Shown: positions 51,686 through 60,070 of the stretch, one piece after another
Numbering within the stretch: position 1 is the stretch's first letter
Layout of the letters: every line of letters begins with the position of its first letter
Assembly (NCBI GenBank): GCA_048213135.1
Contig: PS015009.1
Location: 1,054,001-1,118,000 of the forward strand
Length of the DNA: 64,000 nt
Reading direction: 5' to 3'
Source of the DNA: Reclinomonas americana ATCC 50394
Lineage: Eukaryota; Jakobida; Jakobea; Jakobida
Translations under genes and position numbers: made by a program
The notes under the pieces: model-generated
What the model saw: only the letters and a program-made list of their open reading frames with translations
What the model was told of the DNA's origin: nothing
Databases searched by the model: none

Positions 51686-52954
51686 TTATTTTACAAACTG
51701 AAGATTAAAATTAATGCCTTTGTCCTTTGCATATTTTATTGCTTCGCTTATTTGTTCCCATTGTTGCAATGATGCTTTTCCTGGCTCTATAGCTACCTGA
51801 AGTGATTTACTTGTGAAGTTAACTCCTTCAGTTGCTGTTACTCCTTCTCTTGTTGCTGTAGTAAAATTGTCCAACTTGTTTACATAGCCTTTCAACGTAC
51901 TTAATAAACCGTTTCCTTCATTATAACTCTTTGCGGTTAAATCAACACTTTTGATACTTGTAGCTACGCCATCAACAAGTTTATCTATAACAGGAAAGTT
52001 CTTGGGCAGGTTACCGCCTAATGCTTTTTCAATCATTAGGCCTCTTTCTAAGCTATTTGTCATCCTCCAAACACTTGATGCACCTCTGAACTCTCCTACA
52101 ATTGGAATAAAGTTTAATACCTTTTCGGTAGTAGAAAGTTTTTCATCTGTAAAAAAATCTTTACCAGTATAAGCTTGGTATATCCACTTGGCAATATTTA
52201 CGCCGGGAATAAAATCAGTAATAATACCAAGTTTTTGAGGCGCTGCTGCGTGATACCCATTTTCAAAAGCCTGTACATTTCTTTTTAATGCCGCAGGGTC
52301 CTTGCTATCTTGAGCTAAACCCATCCGGGCATACATGTGTATGTCAACTGCCTCTAACCCTTCTAATTCAAAATGTGAGGTTACTTTGTTTTCAGAGAAG
52401 GCATACGTACTATTATAAATGAATCGATCTGCAAGAGGGTCTATTTGCCAGAATCTTCCTGTTTGACAATCTTCCATTCTGTATTTGAACTCGTACATGC
52501 TAATGTCAAAGTCATTAGTAAATTCCTGCCCTTGAAATCTCTGTTTCGTATTTTCGAAAACACCTGCCGCCTTAGAAGATATCCCCGCCATCGTCAATCC
52601 AAAAGGATAGTAATGTGTCGCTTCCAGCAAAGGTCCTCTGGAATGTATGACTTCCAGGTTATCAAAGAACACATCAACGTTACTCTCGTTGCTGCAATAA
52701 ATATACACAAATCCTGTTTTTGTGACCGGCACATTTTGTAAAAAATGAGACTTCAGCCCGCCTGTAGATCGGCTGTTCACCGCATCAAACCCGGCTGTTA
52801 CATAGTTAAAGTGGTCATCAAAAAATATGTAATTAATGGCGGCTTTTACATTATTGCTGGCGTTGGGCGGGTTGTTATTGGTAAAAATACCGATCGGGGT
52901 CACTGTACCACCCGTATTGTTATTAAGAATAGTACTGGTAGCGCCATGCTGCAC
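51686..52954 (-). CDS. Orphan RHS tip with CdiA-EC869-like endonuclease domain
   Basis: A 422-residue frame; the first ATG at 52954 lies within the RHS core and the frame is open further upstream past the copy's edge (about 52975). The core end ([29 protein letters not shown]) is followed by a helical linker (GIITDFIPGVNIAKWIYQ). The last 120 residues (NLPKNFPVIDKLVDG, ATSIKSVDLTAKSY, LQVAIEPGKASLQQW) match the layout of the contact-dependent EC869-type endonuclease toxin, with the Asp and Ser-x-Lys pieces of its PD-(D/E)XK-like core. It should degrade DNA or tRNA. Immunity gene follows at once. Confidence 0.78.
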   Translation of the reverse strand: MQHGATSTILNNNTGGTVTPIGIFTNNNPPNASNNVKAAINYIFFDDHFNYVTAGFDAVNSRSTGGLKSHFLQNVPVTKTGFVYIYCSNESNVDVFFDNLEVIHSRGPLLEATHYYPFGLTMAGISSKAAGVFENTKQRFQGQEFTNDFDISMYEFKYRMEDCQTGRFWQIDPLADRFIYNSTYAFSENKVTSHFELEGLEAVDIHMYARMGLAQDSKDPAALKRNVQAFENGYHAAAPQKLGIITDFIPGVNIAKWIYQAYTGKDFFTDEKLSTTEKVLNFIPIVGEFRGASSVWRMTNSLERGLMIEKALGGNLPKNFPVIDKLVDGVATSIKSVDLTAKSYNEGNGLLSTLKGYVNKLDNFTTATREGVTATEGVNFTSKSLQVAIEPGKASLQQWEQISEAIKYAKDKGINFNLQFVK

Positions 52955-52975
52955 CGCTGTATTGGCGCCTCCAGA
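52565..52975 (-). repeat. RHS-core repeat R3
   Basis: Longest of the displaced copies; includes the NNNTGGTVTPIGIFTNNN part seen in the full-length gene and stops at GGANTAV. Upstream of the edge, the plus strand CAGAACTCTTGC (about 52978) is a rearranged version of the hairpin loop word. Confidence 0.8.
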
Positions 52976-53109
52976 CAGAACTCTTGCTATAGAGGACTTG
53001 TAACTATTTTTATTGCGACTCCTCCATAATAATATTTTTGTTAGAGTCTTCTTTTATATATTCCGTATTTTTAATGCCAAAGGAAATTATTTAAAATAAT
53101 TAAAAATTA

Positions 53110-53673
53110 ATGCCCCCTTTATATCAACTCAAGGAACTTGGCTTTAAGAAGCAATTAGCATTTGCATATCTCACATGTGAACGCCTATTTCCTAATTACG
53201 TTTTTTTTTCCAACAATTTCTCTTTCGGAAACCCTAACTCACTTAGACAAGCTATTACTTCTATTTATCAGTATCTTTTGGGAGAGACATCAGATAAAAA
53301 CAGAATAATTCAAGAAATAAAAGAAACCGAAACTAATACCCCTGATACAAACGATTTTCCAACCATTTTTGTTTCCCCAGCTCTAGATGCATGTACTTGC
53401 ATCTTAGATAGCTTGAATTTTATCTTAGACCATGATTTTAATAATATTGAAAGCATATCTTCATATGGCCTTGAAAGTGCAAGCACTTTAATCCAGGAAG
53501 CAGATAATATTAGTTTAAGCTCTATTTCAGAGTTTCAAGAAAAAATATATCCACATCCTTTGATGCAACAAGAAATTAATATTCAGTCCGGTATAATTAC
53601 TTTTCTAAGTAAGAGTCAGCAGATTGATGCAGATGACATAACAATTTTAATGCATCTTCAGCAAAAGCAATAA
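53110..53673 (+). CDS. DUF416-family protein (YjaG-like)
   Basis: A 187-residue soluble protein, the only plus-strand gene inside the RHS array. It opens LKELGFKKQLAFAYLTCERLFPNYVFF, then NSLRQAITSIYQYLLGE, the DUF416 pattern. It converges with the deaminase tip, 6 bases apart, and no co-directional immunity gene follows that toxin, so this could be its immunity protein in unusual orientation. A TATTTTTG box at about 53033 may be its promoter. The role of DUF416 is not established. Confidence 0.8.
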   Translation: MPPLYQLKELGFKKQLAFAYLTCERLFPNYVFFSNNFSFGNPNSLRQAITSIYQYLLGETSDKNRIIQEIKETETNTPDTNDFPTIFVSPALDACTCILDSLNFILDHDFNNIESISSYGLESASTLIQEADNISLSSISEFQEKIYPHPLMQQEINIQSGIITFLSKSQQIDADDITILMHLQQKQ

Positions 53674-53679
53674 AATCAA

Positions 53680-54816
53680 TCAATTTTTTATTCCCTTTAT
53701 GATGGGTTTAGGTATGTATGTTGATGCTGCAACTGCTTTCATAGAATAGGTTTTTAGAGGGCTGGCTGCTCTTGCACTAGCATTGTCTATTGCAGTGGCA
53801 CAACTAGAACAAATTGGTCGGCTAGCCGCTACTGCTTTTACTGTCATATTATTAGCCTTAGCATAGTTCAAAATCGTAGTTTCTGCATGTCCATCACCTG
53901 ACACAGCCACTTCTCCTTTCTTTAAAGCAGCAAGCTGTGGGGTTCTCAAACTATTTTCACTAAATGAAACTAATATTGTTACTTCCCCTTCAGAATTAGC
54001 GGCAGCTCCTACAGCCGTCGTCGTATATCGTTGAGTTGAAGTACGTAACGATCCTTGTATTTCTGAAGCTCTCAGAAATAGATCTTTACCAGGAGATGCA
54101 GTTCTAAAAGCAGTTCCAGTTACTAAGGCTGCTTCCGTAGGAATTTCAGCTCCAATTAACATAGATGCTGCTGCATGGTAAACTTCGGCAGCAGGCTTAT
54201 TCATTTCCAGCAACCCTGCATTTTGCTGAACAGATCCCTTTAACGCATGCATTTGTTCTGAAATAACTCCTTGCTCTTTATATTCACCAGCATTAGATTT
54301 TGCTAATACTTCGGAGCCATCAAGAAAATCCTTTTTTCCTCCATATAAATTTATAGTCCAGTCCTGTAATTTTTGCGCAAACCATGACTCTAAGCCTTCT
54401 AATTCAACATGGTTCGTTACTTTGTTTTCACTAAAAGCATAAGTACTATTGTAATTATAATCTTCTGAAAGAGGGTCAATTTCAACAAAGCGACCTATCT
54501 GCGGATCATGATTTCTCCACTTAAACTGAACCCAATCCAAATCGAGTTCATCGTCAAATTTCTGTCCCTGAAAGGTTTTTTCCTTATTCTCCATCCCTCC
54601 CGCCACCTTACTACTTATCCCTGCCATCGTCAACCCAAACGGATAATAATGCGTTTCTTCCAGTAAAGGCCCACGATTATGAATAACTTCTAAATTATCA
54701 AAGAACACATCAACGTTGCTTTCGTTGCTGCAATAAATATACACAAATCCTGTTTTTGTGACCGGCACATTTTGTAAAAAATGAGACTTCAGCCCGCCCG
54801 TAGACCCACTGTTCAC
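53680..54816 (-). CDS. Orphan RHS tip with nucleic-acid deaminase domain
   Basis: A 378-residue frame (GTG at 54816), open upstream to the TAG in hairpin D1 without a better start. About residues 1-240 match the full-length RHS protein nearly exactly, including the pre-toxin part that ends ...EAALVTGTAFRTA. The last 138 residues differ: GDGHAETTIL and SRPICSSC are the HAE and PCxxC-type zinc-binding motifs of the cytidine deaminase fold, in the YwqJ/BURPS668-like toxin branch, which deaminate bases in DNA or RNA. All catalytic residues are present. Confidence 0.82.
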   Translation of the reverse strand: MNSGSTGGLKSHFLQNVPVTKTGFVYIYCSNESNVDVFFDNLEVIHNRGPLLEETHYYPFGLTMAGISSKVAGGMENKEKTFQGQKFDDELDLDWVQFKWRNHDPQIGRFVEIDPLSEDYNYNSTYAFSENKVTNHVELEGLESWFAQKLQDWTINLYGGKKDFLDGSEVLAKSNAGEYKEQGVISEQMHALKGSVQQNAGLLEMNKPAAEVYHAAASMLIGAEIPTEAALVTGTAFRTASPGKDLFLRASEIQGSLRTSTQRYTTTAVGAAANSEGEVTILVSFSENSLRTPQLAALKKGEVAVSGDGHAETTILNYAKANNMTVKAVAASRPICSSCATAIDNASARAASPLKTYSMKAVAASTYIPKPIIKGIKN

Positions 54817-54893
54817 CGCATCAAATCCGGCCGTTACATAGTTAAAATGGTCATCAAAAAATATGTAATTAATGGCGGCATTTACATTGTTAC
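54591..54893 (-). repeat. RHS-core repeat R4
   Basis: Copy in the same variant class as R1. The match to the full-length gene goes on past it for about 470 further bases (54116-54590 against 56150-56628). Confidence 0.85.
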
Positions 54894-54909
54894 TCGTAAG
54901 CCCAGAAGA

Positions 54910-55033
54910 GAGAGTTAAACGATACTAGTACTCTTGCAGAACACTAGTATCAGAGAGCAATATCAACCCGGACACAGTCCGGTAGAATTAAACGGCATAA
55001 GTGATCTTGCAGAACACTTGTGCCAGAGAGGGG
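54910..55033. repeat. Cassette-junction hairpin element D (two tandem hairpins)
   Basis: D1: GATACTAGT (54921-54929) and ACTAGTATC (54943-54951), perfect 9-bp arms. D2: GGCATAAGT (54994-55002) and ACTTGTGCC (55016-55024), eight pairs plus one G:T. Both loops are 13 bases and share TCTTGCAGAAC. Each is preceded by TTAAAC and followed by AGAGAG. Between them is a third palindrome, CCGGAC-aca-GTCCGG (54968-54982). The element sits between the immunity gene of the full-length RHS protein and the deaminase cassette. Confidence 0.75.
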
Positions 55034-55095
55034 TCACTGTGCCACCCGTATTGTTATTAAGAATGGTACTGGTTGCGCCATGCTGTACAATCATA
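55034..55095 (-). pseudogene. Short RHS-core fragment
   Basis: Minus strand reads VQHGATSTILNNNTGGTVTP, identical to the RHS protein, then runs into hairpin D2. The same core resumes past D1 at [14 protein letters not shown], so element D stands where the intact gene has the short IGIFTNNNPPNAS segment. Confidence 0.75.
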
Positions 55096-55136
55096 CTATT
55101 GGAATTGTCAATAGGGCTTCTCAAATAAACTTCTCA

Positions 55137-55760
55137 TTAACCACCTTTTCCTACATCAATCTTAACCTCATTAATAACTGTGCCTTCTGGTAAATCTTTA
55201 ACCTTAAAATATAGCTGTTTACAAATTTCCCAATACACTTCAATATTCCAGATTTCGTAATTATCAATATTATCATCCCCACCTAAAAACAATGGCACTT
55301 TATATCCTAAACACTCATTGTATTTAGTTTCCTGCTGATTAAGATGAAGAAGCACTTGCCTGAAAAAATTTATTGAAAATAAACTATCCATATCTTCTTC
55401 GGTACTAATTTTATGAAAATCAATTATAGTTTGTTGTAATTGAAAAACTTCGTAAGTAGCAGGATCAAACATAAAAATATAATCGTCTTTTATACTAGTG
55501 CAAAAATGTCTTCCCATCCAGTCGAAAGCAAATGGGTAGATCATGTTTTGATAATCGTTAAAATATGACGCAATAATAAATGACCACTTGGTGCTTGTTT
55601 GAAAGGAGTGGACTCGATATAGCCCCTTGTCAAAAGTACACCCTCCATACTGTGATAGCACTTCAAATAAATCATCAGGAAGATTCTTATAGAATGTTTC
55701 ATCTTCTGTCAAACTTTCCTTGGAAGTAACCTTGCCTTTACTAAGAAATGTCGTAAGCAT
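55137..55760 (-). CDS. Tdi1/DUF1851-like immunity protein
   Basis: A 207-residue soluble protein starting 2 bases after the full-length RHS stop. DDLFEVLSQYGGCTFDKGLYRVHSF near the start resembles the GAD-related domain, and FAFDWMGRHFCTS, DDYIFMFDPATYEVFQL and PLFLGGDDNIDNYEIWNIEVYWEICKQL are the DUF1851 (T6SS immunity Tdi1 C-terminal) pattern. It probably neutralises the HNH-like tip of the RHS protein, in the same operon. Confidence 0.8.
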   Translation of the reverse strand: MLTTFLSKGKVTSKESLTEDETFYKNLPDDLFEVLSQYGGCTFDKGLYRVHSFQTSTKWSFIIASYFNDYQNMIYPFAFDWMGRHFCTSIKDDYIFMFDPATYEVFQLQQTIIDFHKISTEEDMDSLFSINFFRQVLLHLNQQETKYNECLGYKVPLFLGGDDNIDNYEIWNIEVYWEICKQLYFKVKDLPEGTVINEVKIDVGKGG

Positions 55761-55762
55761 AC

Positions 55763-58700
55763 TTATTGCTTCTTTATTGGTTGGATTAAAATTACTTTAT
55801 TCACTTTCGAATTGTCTGGCAAATTTTTAATTTGTGATTTTATCTGGCTACCAAAACTACGATTAACACTTTTATCCAAAGCCTGGAGATTATTCAATTG
55901 ATCGTTTCCTCCTAATTGTAACTCCACAATATGATCAACATCATCTGTAGGTTTAACTTGTCCACCTGCTTTTACAAATTTACCGCGAAGATTGGCTTGG
56001 CGTGCAACAGGGTTTTTAGTCACGATAGTTTCTGCCTTTGTCAATGCTTCTGCTTTTGCTTCTGCTTGGGCGATTTGACTTGCGTCCCAAGTTGCTTTTG
56101 CGTTAATAGTCAAATTGACCCCTTGGTATTCGGCCGTTTTAAAGGGTGTTCCTGTTATCAAAGCTGCTTCCGTAGGAATTTCAGCTCCAATTAACATAGA
56201 TGCTGCTGCATGGTAAACTTCGGCAGCAGGCTTATTCATTTCCAGCAGCCCTGCATTTTGTTGAACAGACCCCTTTAACGCATGCATTTGTTCTGAAATA
56301 ACTCCTTGCTCTTTATATTCACCAGCATTAGATTTTGCTAATACTTCGGACCCATCAAGAAAGTCTTTTTTTCCTCCATATAAATTTATAGTCCAGTCCT
56401 GTAATTTTTGCGCAAACCACGACTCTAAGCCTTCTAATTCAATATGGTTCGTTACTTTGTTTTCACTAAAAGCATAAGTACTATTGTAGTTATAATCTTC
56501 TGAAAGAGGGTCAATTTCAATAAAGCGACCAATTTGCGGATCATGATTTCTCCATTTAAACTGAACCCAATCTAAATCAAGTTCATCGTCAAATCTCTGT
56601 CCTTGAAAGGTCTTTTCCTTATTCTCCATTCCTCCCGCCGCCTTACTACTTATCCCCGCCATCGTCAACCCAAACGGATAATAATGCGTCTCTTCCAGCA
56701 AAGGCCCTCTTGAATGTATGACTTCCAGGTTATCAAAGAACACATCAACGTTGCTTTCGTTGCTGCAATAAATATACACAAATCCTGTTTTTGTGACCGG
56801 TACATTTTGTAAGAAATGAGATTTCAATCCGCCCGTAGATCCGCTGTTCACCGCATCAAACCCGGCTGTTACATAGTTAAAATGGTCATCAAAAAAGATA
56901 TAATTGATCGCCGCTTTGACATTATTACTGGCGTTGGGCGGATTGTTATTGGTAAAAATACCGATCGGGGTCACTGTACCACCCGTATTGTTATTAAGAA
57001 TGGTACTGGTAGCGCCATGCTGCACCGCCGTATTGGCCCCGCCGGCTACTCCCAGGAAAGCGGCAATAATATCCGTAGCATTGAGCGGCGCATTATTCGC
57101 TTCGCTTGTAGTATAATAATAACTCTTCCCCAGTATGTTCAGCGTATCGCCTGCCATCACCCGCAGTACCATGCTCATGCCGGTCTTATTGGTACCGGAG
57201 TTCATTTTGTACATTTTCTGGCTGTTGGCATTGGGGCTGCCAAAGGTATTCGGGTTGTTGGTGCCGTTGTCGTTGGTATATGATGGTGAGGTTGTTTTAG
57301 ATTGTACATAGCCCGTGTTAAAGTCGTAGTAGGCCTGCTCCAGCTGAACAGGGCTGCCTGAGCCACTGCCCTCAAGAGTAGCGGTTGGATAATGGTCTAC
57401 CTGCCGCTCTTCGGTAAGCACCACGCGAACATTCCCCAGGTGATCTTTAAGGAAGTAGTCAAACACCGACTCATTCACCCCTGGTTTAAAACGGATCCTG
57501 CCCTCCTCATGGGAGGCAAACTGCAAAGTGTCATTCTTATATTCAAAACCGCTGATGTAGTCGGTTGTTGTAACTACGGCTCCTTCCGTTACTTTTTTCC
57601 GCAGTTTGTTTCCTGAGGCACTGTATGTGTATTCAATGGTGCCTTTCAGCCCTCCCCCGCTGTTGCTCACACGGATACGGTACGGAAGGTTCAGGTGATT
57701 GTAATAAATACTGTCGATCCGTTTATTCTTATCTGCCCTCAGGTTACCGTTGGCGTCATAGAGATAATCATCGTTACTGGTATTGACGTCGGTAAAGTCT
57801 CCCAACTGGTTGTTGGCTGATCCAATGCTGCCATCTTCCGTTACAGAAAGCAGTTTATTGCTGACGCCGCTATTCATATAAGCATAACTCATCTTATCAA
57901 TCACAGAACTGGCATTTATTTTCAGCCCTTTCTGTTTCATGAACAGGATATTGCCATTGGCATCATACCGCATACTGTCAACGGTAAAATCAATGTTGAA
58001 ATTGCTGTTGGAAGGATCCGTAGTGGCCCAGCTTGTTCCGAATCTTTGCGTAAAGGCTGCAGACAGTATCCTGTTTACATTATCATACGAATAGTCAAAT
58101 TTTCTTTTCTCCTGGTCCCCGCCCGATTTCCAGATGGAGCCGCTTATGTTACCGTTAAACTGGGGAGCAGCAAATGTAGTACTGCTTATGGATGCATTGG
58201 ATTTGTCGTACCCCAGTTCATACCCGAACCAATGCGTATTGATCGAGTCCTTTATGTATTCTTTATTAACAGAAGATATCCAGCCCCGGATATTATACTC
58301 GTGCACCAGTTTCTCTGTTACCCCCGATGCTGAATCCCCTACTATTTTATTTTTCAGCTGCCCCAGTTTGTCGTACTGGTTGGTCACGATTGTTTTTTCA
58401 GCAGTTGAAGTAGTATCACCTTTTATGATGCTCTTCATCATCTTTTTGATCTTCAGCAAACGATTGCCATGGTCATATTCCATTTTGGTATGTATCCAGT
58501 GTTCCTGGGAATTTGTACCTGCATTGGCATGTTGCTGAAGAATACGCAAAGGATTCCCAGTCCAGTCATACTGGGTAGTGGTTATATCCTTTCCCCCGGT
58601 AATATTGGTGCTTTGGCTTTGGGATACTTTGCCTTTATCATCATAAAAATTAACCGTATAGAGATACTGGCTGGCAGTTCCGAGCACTTTCGTTCTCATC

Positions 58701-60049
58701 CCGGTCGCCAATCCACGTACAGATACTGTCCCGGCTATACTTTGGGCATATTCCGGGGCCGAGGTGCTGGTATAAAAATAATTGCTGTTGGAGGTATTAC
58801 TGTTATCCAGGCTGCTGCCCAATCCTGTGCCGCTTACCCAGCCATAGGTATCGTAATAGGTTTCGGTAAGTATTTCGTAATTCGTGGTAGTATCAAGGTC
58901 ATTGGGTGCCGGATAAGTGGCAACACTTGCCGCGGCAGACTGGTGTGTTTCCCTGCTGCTGGCATTTGTCCATAAACCGGTCCTTAGCGGGCGTTGTAAA
59001 TAATCGTATTCTGTAACCTGCCATTTTCCTTTCACCATCAGGGCACTGTCCTGCATCATTACCAGCCGGTCGAGCATATCATACACCATTGATACCGGTC
59101 CAGCCCCCGGAACTTTCTTTATGGTCATCCTGTTGCGGCTGTCGTACTCATACCTGAAACAGAGTTCCGGCAACACATTCGCGTTATAAGTGAGGTTCCA
59201 GCTATTGGCGGAGATCAGCTCTACTGCCCGCGGAGGAATAACCAGGCGCAGGTTATTAAAATTGTCATACACATAGTAAGTACTGAACCATCCATAGTGG
59301 CCATCAGACACTGTAGCATTGAACTGTACCCGTTTCAGTATTACCTTCCCTTCCTTATCCTTAAACTCAATGACCCGTTTACCATGCTCATCTATCGTTA
59401 CCGTTTTGAACAATTCTCCTGCACCGTACATAACACTTGTGGTGTAGGTTCCATTGCTGTTCACCACCCAAACCCGTACAGAATCAGCAGCCGTATTAGC
59501 CAGGTATTGATTCTGGATTGAACGATGGCTACCGGGGCTACCCACCCAGCTGTCGCCAGGGGTAAATGTTTCCAGCATCCTGTTTAACGGCGAAGCCTCA
59601 AAACTGGTCTGGCCGTAATAATAATTCTCACCGGGATATTGATTTTGCGAAAATGTTTTCTGCTGCTGAAAAGCGTTGATCTTAAAATTGCCGTCATTGG
59701 TTACATCCGTTCCTGCAGCCGTAGTAATGGATTCATACGGGAGGTATTTGTATACTTCCCGGGCATAGTCATCATAAACCTGGGCCGTTACCATATCCTT
59801 TTGGTCCGGACTGATCTTCTTTATAACCGTCTGCACCGGGCGGCCAAAGCCATCCAGGTATTGTGTCGTTTGTTTTGAGTACCTCACATCTTTTGCCTTC
59901 AGGGAGTCCGCATTGCGTTCGGGCATCGTTGCATCCCAGGTACGTACATAACTAACCTTCGCTCCGCTCAGGTAAGGCGTGGGTGGCGTTACCTGCGCAA
60001 CTGAGGCCAGGCAGGCAAAAGAAAAAAGTATAGAAAGTAAGTGTTTCAT
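55763..60049 (-). CDS. Full-length DUF6443 RHS protein with HNH-like nuclease tip
   Basis: A 1428-residue exported protein. Signal peptide MKHLLSILFSFACLASVAQ; DUF6443 at about 25-150 (YVRTWDATMPER, QYLDGFGRPVQTVIKK, YDDYAREVYKYLPY); RHS/YD repeats up to about 880 (YDMLDRLVMMQDSAL, YDKLGQLKNKIVG, YDANGNLRADKN); the RHS core motif DYFLKDHLGNVRVVLTEE; a jelly-roll-like part ([16 protein letters not shown]) and [10 protein letters not shown]. The last 122 residues (1307-1428) are the toxin tip: DDVDHIVELQLGG, NLQALD, VNRSFG, an HNH-like metal site, so probably a nuclease. The tip starts exactly where homology with the deaminase cassette stops. Secretion route beyond Sec is unknown. Confidence 0.93.
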   Translation of the reverse strand: MKHLLSILFSFACLASVAQVTPPTPYLSGAKVSYVRTWDATMPERNADSLKAKDVRYSKQTTQYLDGFGRPVQTVIKKISPDQKDMVTAQVYDDYAREVYKYLPYESITTAAGTDVTNDGNFKINAFQQQKTFSQNQYPGENYYYGQTSFEASPLNRMLETFTPGDSWVGSPGSHRSIQNQYLANTAADSVRVWVVNSNGTYTTSVMYGAGELFKTVTIDEHGKRVIEFKDKEGKVILKRVQFNATVSDGHYGWFSTYYVYDNFNNLRLVIPPRAVELISANSWNLTYNANVLPELCFRYEYDSRNRMTIKKVPGAGPVSMVYDMLDRLVMMQDSALMVKGKWQVTEYDYLQRPLRTGLWTNASSRETHQSAAASVATYPAPNDLDTTTNYEILTETYYDTYGWVSGTGLGSSLDNSNTSNSNYFYTSTSAPEYAQSIAGTVSVRGLATGMRTKVLGTASQYLYTVNFYDDKGKVSQSQSTNITGGKDITTTQYDWTGNPLRILQQHANAGTNSQEHWIHTKMEYDHGNRLLKIKKMMKSIIKGDTTSTAEKTIVTNQYDKLGQLKNKIVGDSASGVTEKLVHEYNIRGWISSVNKEYIKDSINTHWFGYELGYDKSNASISSTTFAAPQFNGNISGSIWKSGGDQEKRKFDYSYDNVNRILSAAFTQRFGTSWATTDPSNSNFNIDFTVDSMRYDANGNILFMKQKGLKINASSVIDKMSYAYMNSGVSNKLLSVTEDGSIGSANNQLGDFTDVNTSNDDYLYDANGNLRADKNKRIDSIYYNHLNLPYRIRVSNSGGGLKGTIEYTYSASGNKLRKKVTEGAVVTTTDYISGFEYKNDTLQFASHEEGRIRFKPGVNESVFDYFLKDHLGNVRVVLTEERQVDHYPTATLEGSGSGSPVQLEQAYYDFNTGYVQSKTTSPSYTNDNGTNNPNTFGSPNANSQKMYKMNSGTNKTGMSMVLRVMAGDTLNILGKSYYYTTSEANNAPLNATDIIAAFLGVAGGANTAVQHGATSTILNNNTGGTVTPIGIFTNNNPPNASNNVKAAINYIFFDDHFNYVTAGFDAVNSGSTGGLKSHFLQNVPVTKTGFVYIYCSNESNVDVFFDNLEVIHSRGPLLEETHYYPFGLTMAGISSKAAGGMENKEKTFQGQRFDDELDLDWVQFKWRNHDPQIGRFIEIDPLSEDYNYNSTYAFSENKVTNHIELEGLESWFAQKLQDWTINLYGGKKDFLDGSEVLAKSNAGEYKEQGVISEQMHALKGSVQQNAGLLEMNKPAAEVYHAAASMLIGAEIPTEAALITGTPFKTAEYQGVNLTINAKATWDASQIAQAEAKAEALTKAETIVTKNPVARQANLRGKFVKAGGQVKPTDDVDHIVELQLGGNDQLNNLQALDKSVNRSFGSQIKSQIKNLPDNSKVNKVILIQPIKKQ
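56629..57050 (-). repeat. RHS-core repeat R5 (in the full-length gene)
   Basis: The intact source copy of the block found in R1-R4. It belongs to the GAATGTATGACTTCCAGGTTATC class with R2 and R3. Confidence 0.85.
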
Positions 60050-60070
60050 AAAATTCGTTTTGGGTATGAT

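Noticed and set aside
44425-55033. CRISPR array
   Set aside because: The repeats are few, unevenly spaced by kilobases, and their arms vary; no cas genes are present.
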